A stretch of DNA of 64,000 nucleotides from Paraburkholderia oxyphila NBRC 105797 (GTDB lineage Bacteria > Pseudomonadota > Gammaproteobacteria > Burkholderiales > Burkholderiaceae), in NCBI RefSeq assembly GCF_000685075.1, contig NZ_BAYD01000015.1:1-64000 (forward strand), given 5' to 3'. The translations under genes were made by a program, and so were the position numbers. Under the pieces are notes generated by a model that saw only the letters and a list, made by a program, of their open reading frames with translations, ran no database searches and was not told the origin of the DNA. This document shows positions 45,470 through 54,494 of the stretch, piece by piece (position 1 is the first letter of the stretch; every line of letters starts with the position of its first letter).

Positions 45470-48025
45470 CTAACCGCAGGTCCCGATCTCCCCGCAGGCG
45501 GTGCAGAAGTCGCAGCCGTCGCGCCGGATCACCGCGTTCGCGCCGCACGAGCCGCATTTGCGGCCGAGCATCGCGTGGGGCGCCGCGAGCGCCGCGTCGG
45601 CCGGCAGGGCGTTGGGGCCGTCGAGCACGCGCTCGCCCGCGCGCGTCGCGGCATCGACTTCGCCAACAGGACTTGCGCCTGCGCGCGCGGCGCCCTCGGC
45701 GCGCCGCTGCGCGAGCAGCCGCGACGGCACCTGGCGCCCCTCGGCGTCCAGAAAGCCGCGCCGGTGCAGGATCTGCTGGATCGCATAGGCGATGGCCGCG
45801 ACCTCGGAGTCGTGCCACAGCGGCGTGCGCTTGCCGTCGAGCCGCTGGGTCTCGCCATAGCGCACCTGGCCGCGGTCCCATGAGACCTTGCGCAAGTCCT
45901 GCAGATTGCGCGCGACGAAGCCGCCGCGCGCGGCGAGCGAGAGCGAGCGCATCGTCGCCGTGATCCATTGCTGCGACTCGTCGCGCTGGCCGATGGGAAT
46001 GAAGAATTCGATGGGCCGCTCGATCGTCATGGATTCGCCGCCCACCTGGCCCGTCACTTCGAGGAACGACACGGCCACATAGAGCGAGACCTTGCCCGTC
46101 TGCGTGAGGTATTCGATCTTCTCGATCACGGCCGGCAGCTCGCCCTTGGGCCGATGATCGATCGCCACGCGCAAGGGGTCGAGCAGGGCGTCGCTCTGGG
46201 CGTCGTCGAGCGCGTCGCCGGCGGCGGGCAGCGTCTGCAGCACCGCCCCGAGCGTCTCGTTGGGTCGATAGGTCGCGAGGCCCTTGAGCCCGCGCCGCCA
46301 TGCGTCGAGATAGAGGTTCTCGAACGCGTCGAACGGATAGTCGGCGGGCACGTTCACCGTCTTCGAGATCGAGGTGTCCACGAACGGCTGCACGGCCGCC
46401 ATCATCGCCACGTGCTCTTGTGCGCTCATCTGCAGCGCGCTCACGAAATACCCGGGCAGCGCATTGACGTCGCCGCCCAGCTCGCGATAGACGCGCCACG
46501 CGTGGTCCTCGACCGTGAAGGTCTCGTTGCTGCCGTCCGCCATGCGGCGCGTGCGCTGGTAGGTCCACGAGAACGCGGGCTCGATGCCGTTCGAGGCGTT
46601 GTCGGCGAAGGCGAGGCTCACGGTGCCCGTGGGCGCGATCGAGAGCAGGTGGCTGTTGCGGATGCCGTGCGCGCGGATCTCGGCCTGCAGGTCTTCGGGC
46701 AGGCGCGAGGCGAAGGTGCCGGCCGCGAGATAGGTGTTCGCATCGAAGAGCGGGAACGCGCCGCGCTCGCGCGCGAGCGCCACCGACGCGCGGTACGCCG
46801 CGTCGCGCATCGTGCGGCCCACCCGCGCGCCGAACGCGCAGCCTTCGTCCGAGTTGTAGCGGATGCCGAGCATCACGAGCGTGTCGCCGAGGCCCGTGAA
46901 GCCCACCCCGATGCGCCGCTTGGCGGCCGCTTCCGCCTGCTGCTCGGGCAGCGGCCAGAGCGTGACGTCGAGCACGTCGTCGAGAAAGCGCACCTGGGTG
47001 GCCGTGCGCGCGGCGAGCTCGTCCCAGTCGAACGCGGGCTTACCGCCGCGCAACTGCGCGAACGGCTCGCGCACGAAGCGCGTGAGATCGAGCGGGCCGA
47101 GATTGCAGCAGCCATAGGCGGGCAGGGGCTGCTCGCCACACGGATTGGTCGCGCGGATGCTCTCCAGCGCGCGCAGGTTGTTGTCCTCGTTCATGCGCGA
47201 GATGAACACCACGCCGGGCTCGGCCATGTCGTAGGTCGAGCGCATGATGGTGTCCCACAGCGCGCGGGCGCGCTTTTCCGCGTAGACCCACAGGCCGTCC
47301 TCGCGCTGCTTGAGGTCGCCTGCCGCGCGCAGCGCGGGCGAGGGCTCGGCGCGATGCACGAGCGGCCAGATTTCATCGTTCTCGACGGCGCGCATGAACG
47401 CGTCGGTCACCGCCACCGAGACGTTGAAGTTGTTCCAGCGTCCCTTCGAATGCTTGGCCTCGATGAACTCGGGCAGGTCGGGGTGATCGCAGTCGAGCAC
47501 GGCCATCTGCGCGCCGCGCCGCGAGCCCGCGCTCTCCACGGTGCGGCATGAGGCATCGAACACGTCGATGTAGCTGCACGGCCCGGAGGCGCTCGATCCC
47601 GTCGATTTGACGTGCGCGCCGCGCGGACGGATGGCCGAAAAGTTGTAGCCGACGCCACCGCCGCGCCGCATGGTCTCGGCGGCCTGCAACAGCGCGACGT
47701 AGATGCCGGGGCGGCCTTCGTCGTCCACGCCCTGGATGCTGTCGCCCACCGGCTGCACGAAGCAGTTGATGAGCGTGGCCTCGATGCCGGCGCCCGCCGC
47801 GCTCATGATGCGGCCCGCGCCCAATGCGCCGTGGCGCAGGTTGTCGACGAAGCGCGCCTCCACCTCGGCGCGCAGCGCGGGCGGCTCGGCCTGCGCGACG
47901 CCGTGGGCGACGCGGCGGTAGATGTCGTCCGCGCTTTGCTCGTCGCCCTTGGCGTACTTTTCGAGCATCACGTCGAGCGAGAAGGACTGCGCGGGGAACG
48001 GGAGCGGGGACGTGTCTTCAGCCAT
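45470..48025 (-). CDS. nrdJ: Adenosylcobalamin-dependent (class II) ribonucleoside-diphosphate reductase
   Basis: This 851-residue cytoplasmic enzyme makes deoxyribonucleotides using vitamin B12, with or without oxygen. Diagnostic regions are RRGGGVGYNFSAIRPRGAHV (about 110-130), GSRRGAQMAVLDCDHPDLPEFI, the NPCGEQPLPAYGCCNLGPLDL block (about 295-315), and SIAPTGTVSLAFADNASNGIEP. The C-terminal zinc-ribbon-like tail has four paired cysteines (CGSCG then CDFCTACG). ATG 48025 gives MAEDTSPLPFPAQ; upstream codons form an Arg-rich non-coding frame. I looked for a cobalamin riboswitch upstream and did not see one. It complements the aerobic class I enzyme presumably encoded elsewhere. Confidence 0.92.
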   Translation of the reverse strand: MAEDTSPLPFPAQSFSLDVMLEKYAKGDEQSADDIYRRVAHGVAQAEPPALRAEVEARFVDNLRHGALGAGRIMSAAGAGIEATLINCFVQPVGDSIQGVDDEGRPGIYVALLQAAETMRRGGGVGYNFSAIRPRGAHVKSTGSSASGPCSYIDVFDASCRTVESAGSRRGAQMAVLDCDHPDLPEFIEAKHSKGRWNNFNVSVAVTDAFMRAVENDEIWPLVHRAEPSPALRAAGDLKQREDGLWVYAEKRARALWDTIMRSTYDMAEPGVVFISRMNEDNNLRALESIRATNPCGEQPLPAYGCCNLGPLDLTRFVREPFAQLRGGKPAFDWDELAARTATQVRFLDDVLDVTLWPLPEQQAEAAAKRRIGVGFTGLGDTLVMLGIRYNSDEGCAFGARVGRTMRDAAYRASVALARERGAFPLFDANTYLAAGTFASRLPEDLQAEIRAHGIRNSHLLSIAPTGTVSLAFADNASNGIEPAFSWTYQRTRRMADGSNETFTVEDHAWRVYRELGGDVNALPGYFVSALQMSAQEHVAMMAAVQPFVDTSISKTVNVPADYPFDAFENLYLDAWRRGLKGLATYRPNETLGAVLQTLPAAGDALDDAQSDALLDPLRVAIDHRPKGELPAVIEKIEYLTQTGKVSLYVAVSFLEVTGQVGGESMTIERPIEFFIPIGQRDESQQWITATMRSLSLAARGGFVARNLQDLRKVSWDRGQVRYGETQRLDGKRTPLWHDSEVAAIAYAIQQILHRRGFLDAEGRQVPSRLLAQRRAEGAARAGASPVGEVDAATRAGERVLDGPNALPADAALAAPHAMLGRKCGSCGANAVIRRDGCDFCTACGEIGTCG

Positions 48026-48211
48026 GGCCGGGCCTCTCGGGGCGCCGCGCGCTCGCTGGACGAGAGATGACGGGTGCGAGAGGCGTGGCGGCGGTTGCGG
48101 GACGAAGCGCCGCTCGCGCAAGAGGTGCGCGGCCGGCGCCATCTTCTGCAACCTTACCGCAGCGGCGGCGGTCGTGTATCTGACAGCACGTCGCGGGGAG
48201 GCGGAACGCAG

Positions 48212-48520
48212 TCAGGCCGCTTCGCTGAAAGGCACATTGGCGACGAGGTCGCCGAACACTTCCGCTGCGATCATCACCGAGGCATTGAGCGGCGCCGGCC
48301 GTTCGGCCGGCTTGAACACGGCGTCGCCGCGGCGGATCTTGCGGCGCGAGACGGCGCAGGTGCCCGAGGTGTGCGCCGAGCGCCGGCGCCAGCGTTGTTC
48401 GCCATAGTGGCAGCGGCCGGGTTCGACCCAGCGGATCACGAGCGCTGAATCCGTTTGTTCGAGGATTTCGATGCGTTCACCGTTGGCTCCGTCAAGCGCA
48501 AGACACGCCTTCTTTCTCAT
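48212..48520 (-). CDS. DUF3331 family protein
   Basis: This 102-residue small protein matches the Burkholderia-restricted DUF3331 type: SALVIRWVEPGRCHYGEQRWRR (about 28-49), SGTCAVSRRKIRRGDAVFKP (about 53-72), and an Ala-rich ending PAPLNASVMIAAEVF. The conserved Cys and Trp residues and basic patch may bind metal or nucleic acid, but no function is known. The start at 48520 gives MRKKACLALDG; earlier in-frame sequence looks non-coding. It is on the same strand as nrdJ, 186 bp upstream, so it may have its own promoter. The 481-bp spacer upstream has TTGTGCAA repeats. Confidence 0.75.
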   Translation of the reverse strand: MRKKACLALDGANGERIEILEQTDSALVIRWVEPGRCHYGEQRWRRRSAHTSGTCAVSRRKIRRGDAVFKPAERPAPLNASVMIAAEVFGDLVANVPFSEAA

Positions 48521-49001
48521 TGTCGGCTCCGTAAGTGGGGTTTGCCCGGACTGTATTCCTGTGCGCCGCCAAGTGCCATTGTGTCGCCGTTGAAACACCA
48601 TTCCACAAACGACAACAATCCCCCTGCGACACTATGCGATTAACGAAGGAATGGGGGTTTGCGGGCGATCAAGGTGCGACATGCCGGATTTGTGCAACGC
48701 AGTGTTGTGCAAAGCGCGACACGAAAATCGGCCTGGAGGGGTGGGGTTGGAACGCCGGGAGCCGGCACGAATCAGATGAAAAGCGGCCTGAGGCGGCGGC
48801 TGGCGATTCGCGTTTTCGGTGCGCCGCCCGTATGCTGGCGGCCTGGCGACTGGTCCGGGGCTGGCTTTGCGCCATGCCGGCGCGCCTCGCGTTCGGATGC
48901 CTGCAGGCTCGGCTACATGGAGACCCGGCTGCCGGCGTCTGCTTGCGGGGCCCGATTTGCTGCACCGCACGAGCCGTTTTGTCGAATTTTCACGAGGTTA
49001 C
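48521..49001. other. Long intergenic region with TTGTGCAA direct repeats
   Basis: This 481-bp divergent spacer has no credible gene. TTGTGCAA occurs at 48690-48697 and 48705-48712, and GCGACA words recur nearby (48617, 48676, 48715). This repeat group may be a regulator-binding cluster for DUF3331 or the permease gene. The right half is GC-rich and looks like decayed or non-coding DNA. Confidence 0.45.
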
Positions 49002-50069
49002 ATGATTCATCGCCCGCCTGCTCCCAACTCCGCAAACGAGCAAAAAATCCAGCGCTTCGCCTCCGCCGCGTTGTTCGCCGCGCTCGTCCTGCTCGCGCTG
49101 TGGGTCGTGCGCGAGTTCCTGCCTGCCGTGGCCTGGGCGTGCGTGGTCGCCATCGTGCTGTGGCCGGCCTATCAGGCCATCGAGCGCCACCGCTGGTTCA
49201 AGTGCCGCACCACGTGGATCGCCACGCTGCTCACGCTGGCCATCGCGCTGCTCGTCGTGCTGCCGATCGCGGTCACGGCGATCCAGGCGGGCGGCGAGGC
49301 ACACGAGCTCTATCTGTGGGTGCGCGCGGCCCAGGAGAACGGCGTGCCGGTGCCCGACTTTGTCTCGCAACTGCCGGTGGGCAGCCACTCGCTGAGCGCC
49401 TGGTGGCAGACCAATCTCGCGCAGCCGCTCAAGGCCTCGCCCGCGATGAAGAGCCTGCACGGCGACACCCTCGTGTCGTTCGGGCGGCATTTCGGCGCGC
49501 GCGCCCTGCATGCGACGATGACCTTCGGCTTCATGCTCGTCACGCTGTTCGTGATCTTGCAGGCGGGGCCGAGGCTCTCCGGCACCGTGATGCGCGGCGC
49601 GCGCCGCGCGTTCGGCGCGGATGGCGCGCAGCTGCTGCAGCGCATGGCCTCCGCCGTGCGGGCGACGGTTACGGGGCTCGTGGTTGTCGGGCTGGGCGAG
49701 GGCGTGCTGCTCGGCATCGCCTACATGTTCACCGGCGTGCCGCATGCGGCGCTGCTCGGCACCGTCACCGCCATCGCGGCGATGCTGCCGTTCTGCGCGC
49801 CCGTCGTGTTCTGCGGCGCGGCGCTTTGGCTCGTCGTGCAAGGTTCGGTCATCGGAGCCGCGGCGCTCGTGGTGTGGGGCTTCGTGGTGGTGTTCGTCGC
49901 CGAGCACTTCGTGCGGCCCGTGCTGATCGGCAACTCGACGCGCCTGCCCTTCCTGCTCGTGCTGTTCGGCATCCTCGGCGGCGCGGCGACCTTTGGGCTG
50001 ATCGGCATCTTCATCGGCCCGGCGCTCATGACCGTGCTGATGGTGCTGTGGGTGAACTGGGCGGAGTGA
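49002..50069 (+). CDS. AI-2E family transporter (PerM/YdiK-like)
   Basis: This 355-residue inner-membrane protein of the AI-2 exporter-like superfamily has about eight helices. Segments fit the family: VVREFLPAVAWACVVAIVLWPAYQAIERH (about 29-57), a central soluble region (about 95-170), GEGVLLGIAYMFTGVPHAALLGTVTAIAAMLPFCAP and EHFVRPVLIGNSTRLPFLLVLFGILGGAATFGLIGIFIGPALM at the end. Members export autoinducer-2 or act as Na+/H+ antiporters; substrate here is unknown. ATG 49002 follows ACGAGG. It stands alone, with a long upstream spacer, and converges on the esterase gene. Confidence 0.88.
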   Translation: MIHRPPAPNSANEQKIQRFASAALFAALVLLALWVVREFLPAVAWACVVAIVLWPAYQAIERHRWFKCRTTWIATLLTLAIALLVVLPIAVTAIQAGGEAHELYLWVRAAQENGVPVPDFVSQLPVGSHSLSAWWQTNLAQPLKASPAMKSLHGDTLVSFGRHFGARALHATMTFGFMLVTLFVILQAGPRLSGTVMRGARRAFGADGAQLLQRMASAVRATVTGLVVVGLGEGVLLGIAYMFTGVPHAALLGTVTAIAAMLPFCAPVVFCGAALWLVVQGSVIGAAALVVWGFVVVFVAEHFVRPVLIGNSTRLPFLLVLFGILGGAATFGLIGIFIGPALMTVLMVLWVNWAE

Positions 50070-50201
50070 CGCCGGCGCTTCGGGCCTGTGGGCGCATTGG
50101 GCTCCCCGGGACGCCCGGCGGCTTTAAGGGACGTCGTGCGGCTTTCATGGGCAGCGCCCGGCTTTGAGCCGAGCACGGTTCCCACGGACGCCGCGCGGCT
50201 C

Positions 50202-51056
50202 TTAGCGCACGCAGGCGAGCGTGTACTTGAGCGCGGCGGGCAGCAGCTCGCGCCAGACGGGCCAGACGTGGCCGCCATCGACGATGCGCAGTGCCGCGGG
50301 GTTGCCCGCCTCGCGCAGGCGCGTGTAGAGCAGCGACGATTCGGCCTGGATCACGAGGTCGTCGTCGCCCGAGGCGATGAAGATCGGCACGCGCCAGGGC
50401 CGTCCGAAATAGCCGCTCCAGAGCGCCGGATAGTTGAGCGCGCGCCAGACATGCGGATCGAACTGGTGCTCGCCGAACACGCCCACGCGCCGCGCCGATG
50501 AAGACAGTGGCGGGTCGCCCGAGTAGATCGCCGGCGAGAGCAGGAAGGTGCCGCAGAACATCTCGGGGTGTTCGAGCGTATAGCGAAGGGCGCCGAAACC
50601 GCCCATGGAGACGCCGCCGATCGCGCGCGTGCCGCGCTCGTCCTCGACAGCGAAATGCGATTGGACCTCCGGTATGAGGTCGGCAAAGAAGGCCGTCTCC
50701 ATCTTTTCCTTGCGGTCGACGTACCAGTTTGTGCCGCCTTGCGGCATCACGATCACGACCGGGGGGATCTCGCGGCGGGCGATCAGCGTATCGACGGTGC
50801 TCTGCAGGTCGCCTTGCGTGACCCAGTCCATCGCATCGCCATTGTTGCCGTGCAGGAGATAGAGCACCGGATAGCGCGCCGCGTCGGTGCGATAGCCGGT
50901 GGGCAGGTAGACCGCGTACGGCCAGTCGCGGCCGAGCGCCGTTGCGTGGAAGCTGTGCAGCGCGACCGTGCTGGCCGCGGCGGGGGCGGCGAAGGTGAAG
51001 AGCGTGGTGAATGTCGCGAGGGCCGCGAACAGCGCGGTGCGAGGGTGTCTGCGCAT
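50202..51056 (-). CDS. Exported alpha/beta-hydrolase esterase (esterase D/antigen 85-like)
   Basis: This 284-residue secreted or periplasmic serine hydrolase has a signal peptide at about 1-28 (TALFAALATFTTLFTFAAPAAA). The fold begins PYAVYLPTGYRTDAARYPVLYLLHGNNGDAMDW. The nucleophile elbow GGVSMGGFGALRY contains the catalytic Ser near 150. A late Asp in SGDDDLVIQ and a His in DGGHVWPVW complete the triad. The family hydrolyses esters such as acylated sugars, feruloyl esters or siderophore esters; the substrate here is not known. It lies upstream of no operon partner; opgC is 201 bp upstream in the same direction. The region 51057-51257 between them holds no gene. Confidence 0.88.
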   Translation of the reverse strand: MRRHPRTALFAALATFTTLFTFAAPAAASTVALHSFHATALGRDWPYAVYLPTGYRTDAARYPVLYLLHGNNGDAMDWVTQGDLQSTVDTLIARREIPPVVIVMPQGGTNWYVDRKEKMETAFFADLIPEVQSHFAVEDERGTRAIGGVSMGGFGALRYTLEHPEMFCGTFLLSPAIYSGDPPLSSSARRVGVFGEHQFDPHVWRALNYPALWSGYFGRPWRVPIFIASGDDDLVIQAESSLLYTRLREAGNPAALRIVDGGHVWPVWRELLPAALKYTLACVR

Positions 51057-51257
51057 GGCAGGAGAGCCGGTCAGGAGGGCGCGTCAGCGGCGCGGGGTCA
51101 TCATGCTAGCAGTGGCCCGTGCGTGCCGGAAGCCGGGCGGCGAGCGGCGCAGGCACGGGTCCGGAAAAAACCGCGCGCGGGGCCGCGAGGTTGCGTCTGT
51201 GACGCCTGCGTGCCTGCGAAACGGACGGACCTTTGCGTTGTCGCCGGTCCGATCCAC

Positions 51258-52358
51258 TCAGGCCGACACCTTCGCGCGTGTGGGCAACAGACGCTTGAGC
51301 GGATCGGATGCGCGCGCAACCAGAAGCAGCGCGGTGAGCGCGAAGGCGTCGGCGGCGAGGCCGAGTGGCACGTTCAGATAGCCGTCGGTGTACCAGTAGA
51401 GCAGCGAGTCGACCGTCAGCGAGATGACCGCACCGGCCACGAACGAGAGCAGCCCCTTGCGACCCACCAGTCCCACCCACGGCAGGGCGGCGGCGAGCTT
51501 CTTCGCCCAGCCGAGCCGGATCACATGCGCGGTCAGCCAGGCCACGCCGAAGAAGTTGATCGCGCGGAACCAGGCGAGATTGCGCTTGAATTCGCCATCG
51601 AGCGCGGTGTTGCCCAGATGCAGGCGGTAGATGGCGGCCCCCGCGACGATGGCGAGCGCGAGCGCCGTCACGAAGCCGCCGAGCTTGCGCTGCGCGGTGA
51701 CGCTTTGGAACACCGGCTGCGTCTGCGCGATCACGCCGGCCACGAACAGCAATTGCCAGCCGAACGGATTGAAGTCCCAGTTGACGTCGGCCACGTGCGG
51801 CAGCCACGGCGTGAGGTGCGGGGCGATGCCCCACAGCGCGAGGCTGATCGCGGCCAGCAGCCACGGCCGCGTGCGCGCGAGCGGCAAGGCGAGCGGCGCG
51901 GCCAGCGCGAAGCACGCGTACATCGGCAGCACGCCAGCGAGGTACGGCTGGCGGCGCAGTAGCACGATGTCGCGCAGCGCCGCGGCGGGGGCGAGCGTGA
52001 GGTCGTCGAGATCGGTGGTGGCGAGGTTCGGCGCGTCGACGTTGCAGGCGACCAGGACCGCCGTCACGAGCAGCATGAGCAGCGCGGTGATCACGAAGGC
52101 GCGGTAGATCTCGAACGCGCGCTTGATGAAGCGCTGACGCGCGGCGGCCTCGGTGCGGCGCGCGCAGAGCGCGGCCCAGGCGGTGGCCGTGGCGAAGCCG
52201 CCGAGGAATACGAACACTTCGGCGGCGTCGCACAGCGCGTAGGCGTGCAACGTCACGCGCGAGACGATGCTGCCGCCGATGTGGTCGACGACGATGATCA
52301 ACAGGACAAGGCCACGAAAGAAGTCGAGTTCGACGAGACGATTGGATGACTGTGACAT
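51258..52358 (-). CDS. opgC: OpgC-family succinyltransferase for osmoregulated periplasmic glucans
   Basis: This 366-residue inner-membrane protein has about ten helices and a typical OpgC N-terminus (SNRLVELDFFRGLVLLIIVVDHIGGS, about 5-30). AEVFVFLGGFATATAWA and FNPFGWQLLFVAGV are also seen. OpgC adds succinyl groups to osmoregulated periplasmic glucans. The family is wider than that role, and acyltransfer to other glycans is possible. opgG and opgH are not in the window. ATG 52358 is well placed. An 822-bp spacer separates it from the divergent NlpD-like gene. Confidence 0.87.
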   Translation of the reverse strand: MSQSSNRLVELDFFRGLVLLIIVVDHIGGSIVSRVTLHAYALCDAAEVFVFLGGFATATAWAALCARRTEAAARQRFIKRAFEIYRAFVITALLMLLVTAVLVACNVDAPNLATTDLDDLTLAPAAALRDIVLLRRQPYLAGVLPMYACFALAAPLALPLARTRPWLLAAISLALWGIAPHLTPWLPHVADVNWDFNPFGWQLLFVAGVIAQTQPVFQSVTAQRKLGGFVTALALAIVAGAAIYRLHLGNTALDGEFKRNLAWFRAINFFGVAWLTAHVIRLGWAKKLAAALPWVGLVGRKGLLSFVAGAVISLTVDSLLYWYTDGYLNVPLGLAADAFALTALLLVARASDPLKRLLPTRAKVSA

Positions 52359-53180
52359 GGCTCCGGCGTCAACCGGACGTGGCGCGCCGAGTAAGCCGGA
52401 AACGGCCGGGTGGCGCGCACGGCCGCGCTGGCGCGTGCAAAAAAGGTCGCTGCGGCGGCAGGTTGCCTGAGCGCGATGCTCGACGACGGCAACTGCCTCG
52501 GCTTGCCGCTCGGGCAGCCGTTGCGCAGCAACGGTTCAAGCCCATGTGACGCAAGCGCCGGGGCCGCGATAGCACCGCCTCCTGCGCAAGGCCGGAGCGG
52601 CACGTGGAGTCAAAGGCCCGGCAATCAGCGACGAGGACAACGGCGGCTCAGGAGTGACCTGTACTGGCACGCCAAGGTTCCCACGGGCCGGGTCTTACGC
52701 TTGACGGCCGCAATACTACATGAGTTTCAAATGGCTTTCAGCGGGTGCCGCGACTTAAGTTCTGGTTCAGCGCGCCGATATGTCAAGAAATGAGGGCTGG
52801 ATCTCGCGCTGTTTCCGGCCGCGCAGGCGAGAAGATGGCGCATCTTTTTAAGATTTGTATCAGAGTGTTGTTGCCTGCCTGAGATATGTGAATTGCGCTT
52901 TACAATGCCAGACTGTTTTCAAGATAGAAGCGGAATTGCCGCCTCGATTTTTGCGCGACAGTGGCCGATTTTATCGGACAAAGCGCGCATTTTGAATGCA
53001 GATGGAAGTGGGGCGGACGCGAGTGTTCAGGCCGGCGAGTGGGGTGGGAGCGCGATTTGACGCTGCAGACCTGGCCACTTTGCCTGCTGTGGAGTGTCCG
53101 GCGACTCCGATCGACCGCGAAGCATGGGACCAGAGTAAGGCGCTAAAGCGCCCACTCTGGTCGACAGGAGATTAACAATC
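52359..53180. other. Long intergenic region between opgC and the NlpD-like gene
   Basis: This 822-bp spacer is GC-rich at the left and distinctly AT-richer between about 52830 and 52990, where a TACAAT -10-like word (52901-52906) and short hairpins (GCGG/CCGC near 52931, CCGA/TCGG near 52970) occur. A ~127-residue open frame (52410-52793) looks non-coding. The right end holds the second copy of the leader element, next to the ATG at 53181. Confidence 0.5.
53111..53170 (+). repeat. Dispersed leader element, copy 2 (long hairpin plus RBS)
   Basis: It shares TCGACCGCGAAGCA, GCATGGGACC and CGACAGGAGA with the element at 888-976. GACCAGAGT (53128-53136) pairs perfectly with ACTCTGGTC (53154-53162), with an inner GGCGCT/AGCGCC stem. 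The whole hairpin sits just before the ribosome site and 18 nt from the ATG. Compensatory base changes between copies favour a conserved RNA or DNA hairpin. Confidence 0.6.
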
Positions 53181-54083
53181 ATGTTTGAGGATCGTTCAGA
53201 TCCGCGCGCCAACAGTCTGCTGACGCGCCGCTTGTGGCAGCGCCTCGCAGGCCTCGGCCTGGCCGCATTGCTGGGCGCTTGCGCAAACGTTGGCCAGCAG
53301 CAGCCGGCGCCTTCGCAGCCGCAGCCCGACCCGTCGGCGGCTGTAAGCCCGGCCTCGGGTGCCGCTGCAACGGCAACCGGTGCCGCGGCGAGCCAGCAAC
53401 AGGCCGCTAGCGCGCCGGTCACGCGCGTCGTCACGAAAACCACCTGGGTGCGTGTGCGCCGCGGCGATTCGCTGCTGCGCATCGCGGCGAACCACAAGGT
53501 TTCGGTCAAGGAACTGGCGGCATGGAACGGCATCAAGCCCACCAGCCATGTGCGGGCCGGCCAGTCGCTCAGGCTCGTCTCGAAGCAGACGATCACGGTG
53601 CAAGCCGCTGCGCCTGCTCAGGCAGGCGGCACGAATGCCGCAGCGAGTCCGGCGGCGGACGCAGCGGAAGGCCGCGAGGTCGCGGCCGAGGTCAAGCGCC
53701 ATGCGCGCAGTGTGGCGCTGGTCTGGCCGGCGCAGGGCCGCGTCGTGGAGCCGTTCGAGCCGGGCACGACGCGCGGCATCGAGATCGCGGGCAAGGCTGG
53801 CGACCCGGTGATCGCCGCAGCCGACGGCAAGGTCATGTACGCGGGCACGGGCCTGAACGAGTACGGCAGCCTGATCATCGTCCAGCACAACAAGGACTTC
53901 CTGACCGCCTACTCGCACAACCGGCGTCTGCTCGTGAAGACGGGCGACGTGGTCCACCAGGGCCAGCAGATCGCGGAGATGGGCAGCGAGAACAACGACC
54001 GCGTGGCGGTGCTGTTCGAGGTGCGCCGCGACGGCAAGCCTGTCGATCCGATGCCGTATTTGCCGGCGTCGCCGCAGGGTTGA
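53181..54083 (+). CDS. NlpD-like LysM/M23 lipoprotein with degenerate active site
   Basis: This 300-residue probable outer-membrane lipoprotein has a lipobox ending at Cys34 (ALLGAC), a Gln/Pro/Ala-rich linker (35-80), LysM (about 89-133; RVRRGDSLLRIAANHKVSVKELAAWNG), another linker, and an M23/LytM domain (about 183-290). The usual LytM zinc ligands are incomplete: the last motif, normally with His before FE, reads VAVLFEVRRDG. This is expected of amidase activators such as NlpD and EnvC rather than active endopeptidases. It would help control septal peptidoglycan hydrolysis. It is not next to rpoS, so it is probably a paralogue. A long hairpin element lies just before its ribosome site. Confidence 0.85.
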   Translation: MFEDRSDPRANSLLTRRLWQRLAGLGLAALLGACANVGQQQPAPSQPQPDPSAAVSPASGAAATATGAAASQQQAASAPVTRVVTKTTWVRVRRGDSLLRIAANHKVSVKELAAWNGIKPTSHVRAGQSLRLVSKQTITVQAAAPAQAGGTNAAASPAADAAEGREVAAEVKRHARSVALVWPAQGRVVEPFEPGTTRGIEIAGKAGDPVIAAADGKVMYAGTGLNEYGSLIIVQHNKDFLTAYSHNRRLLVKTGDVVHQGQQIAEMGSENNDRVAVLFEVRRDGKPVDPMPYLPASPQG

Positions 54084-54122
54084 GCGCGTCGTTTCCGATC
54101 GCGGCGCAAGGGCGTCGCGTTT

Positions 54123-54494
54123 CTATTGTCCGATTTGCGCGGCGAGGCCGAGCTCGCCCGCAACCTTTCCGAGCCGCTTGTCTCGCGTCCAGATCGCGAC
54201 GCCCGGCTGCAGGCGGGCGGACGCAAGCAGACTGGTATCCACGTAGCCAATGCCGCGATTGAACAACTGCGCTTGTTCGATCAGATAGAACGTCTCTTCC
54301 GGCGTGGCGACGGGCACGGCTGGCAAGTCGCGCAGCGCGCCAAGGACGAGCTCGCGCTCGCGCAGGCTGCCAAGCGAGATTTCCCCGATTACATAAGCAT
54401 GTGCAAGCACGCGCTCGTCTGCGAGCAGGCCTTTCAGCAGGGGATCGGTGGCGTTGAAATGGTCGATCCAGACCGATGTGTCGACGAGAATCAT
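54123..54494 (-). CDS. vapC: VapC-type PIN-domain toxin
   Basis: This 123-residue ribonuclease toxin has the PIN-domain acidic set intact: Asp5 (MILVDTSVWIDHF), Glu38 (VIGEIS), Asp86 (YVDTSLL) and Asp105 (WTRDKRLG). VapC toxins cleave tRNA or rRNA when freed from their antitoxin. Its ATG overlaps the antitoxin stop codon by the ATGA arrangement, so translation is coupled. ATG 54494 is therefore well supported, although the frame continues upstream. It converges on the NlpD-like gene with a 39-bp gap. Whether the pair is active or domesticated cannot be told. Confidence 0.9.
   Translation of the reverse strand: MILVDTSVWIDHFNATDPLLKGLLADERVLAHAYVIGEISLGSLRERELVLGALRDLPAVPVATPEETFYLIEQAQLFNRGIGYVDTSLLASARLQPGVAIWTRDKRLGKVAGELGLAAQIGQ

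Noticed and set aside
45968..47551. Long open frame opposite nrdJ
   Set aside because: Shadow of a conserved ribonucleotide reductase gene, Arg/Ala/Val-rich, no domain.
48026..48211. Cobalamin riboswitch before nrdJ
   Set aside because: The 186-bp leader lacks the B12-box-like conserved core that I would expect; nothing supports it.
52410..52793. 127-codon frame between opgC and the NlpD-like gene
   Set aside because: Mixed composition, no ribosome site, no recognisable family; treated as non-coding.
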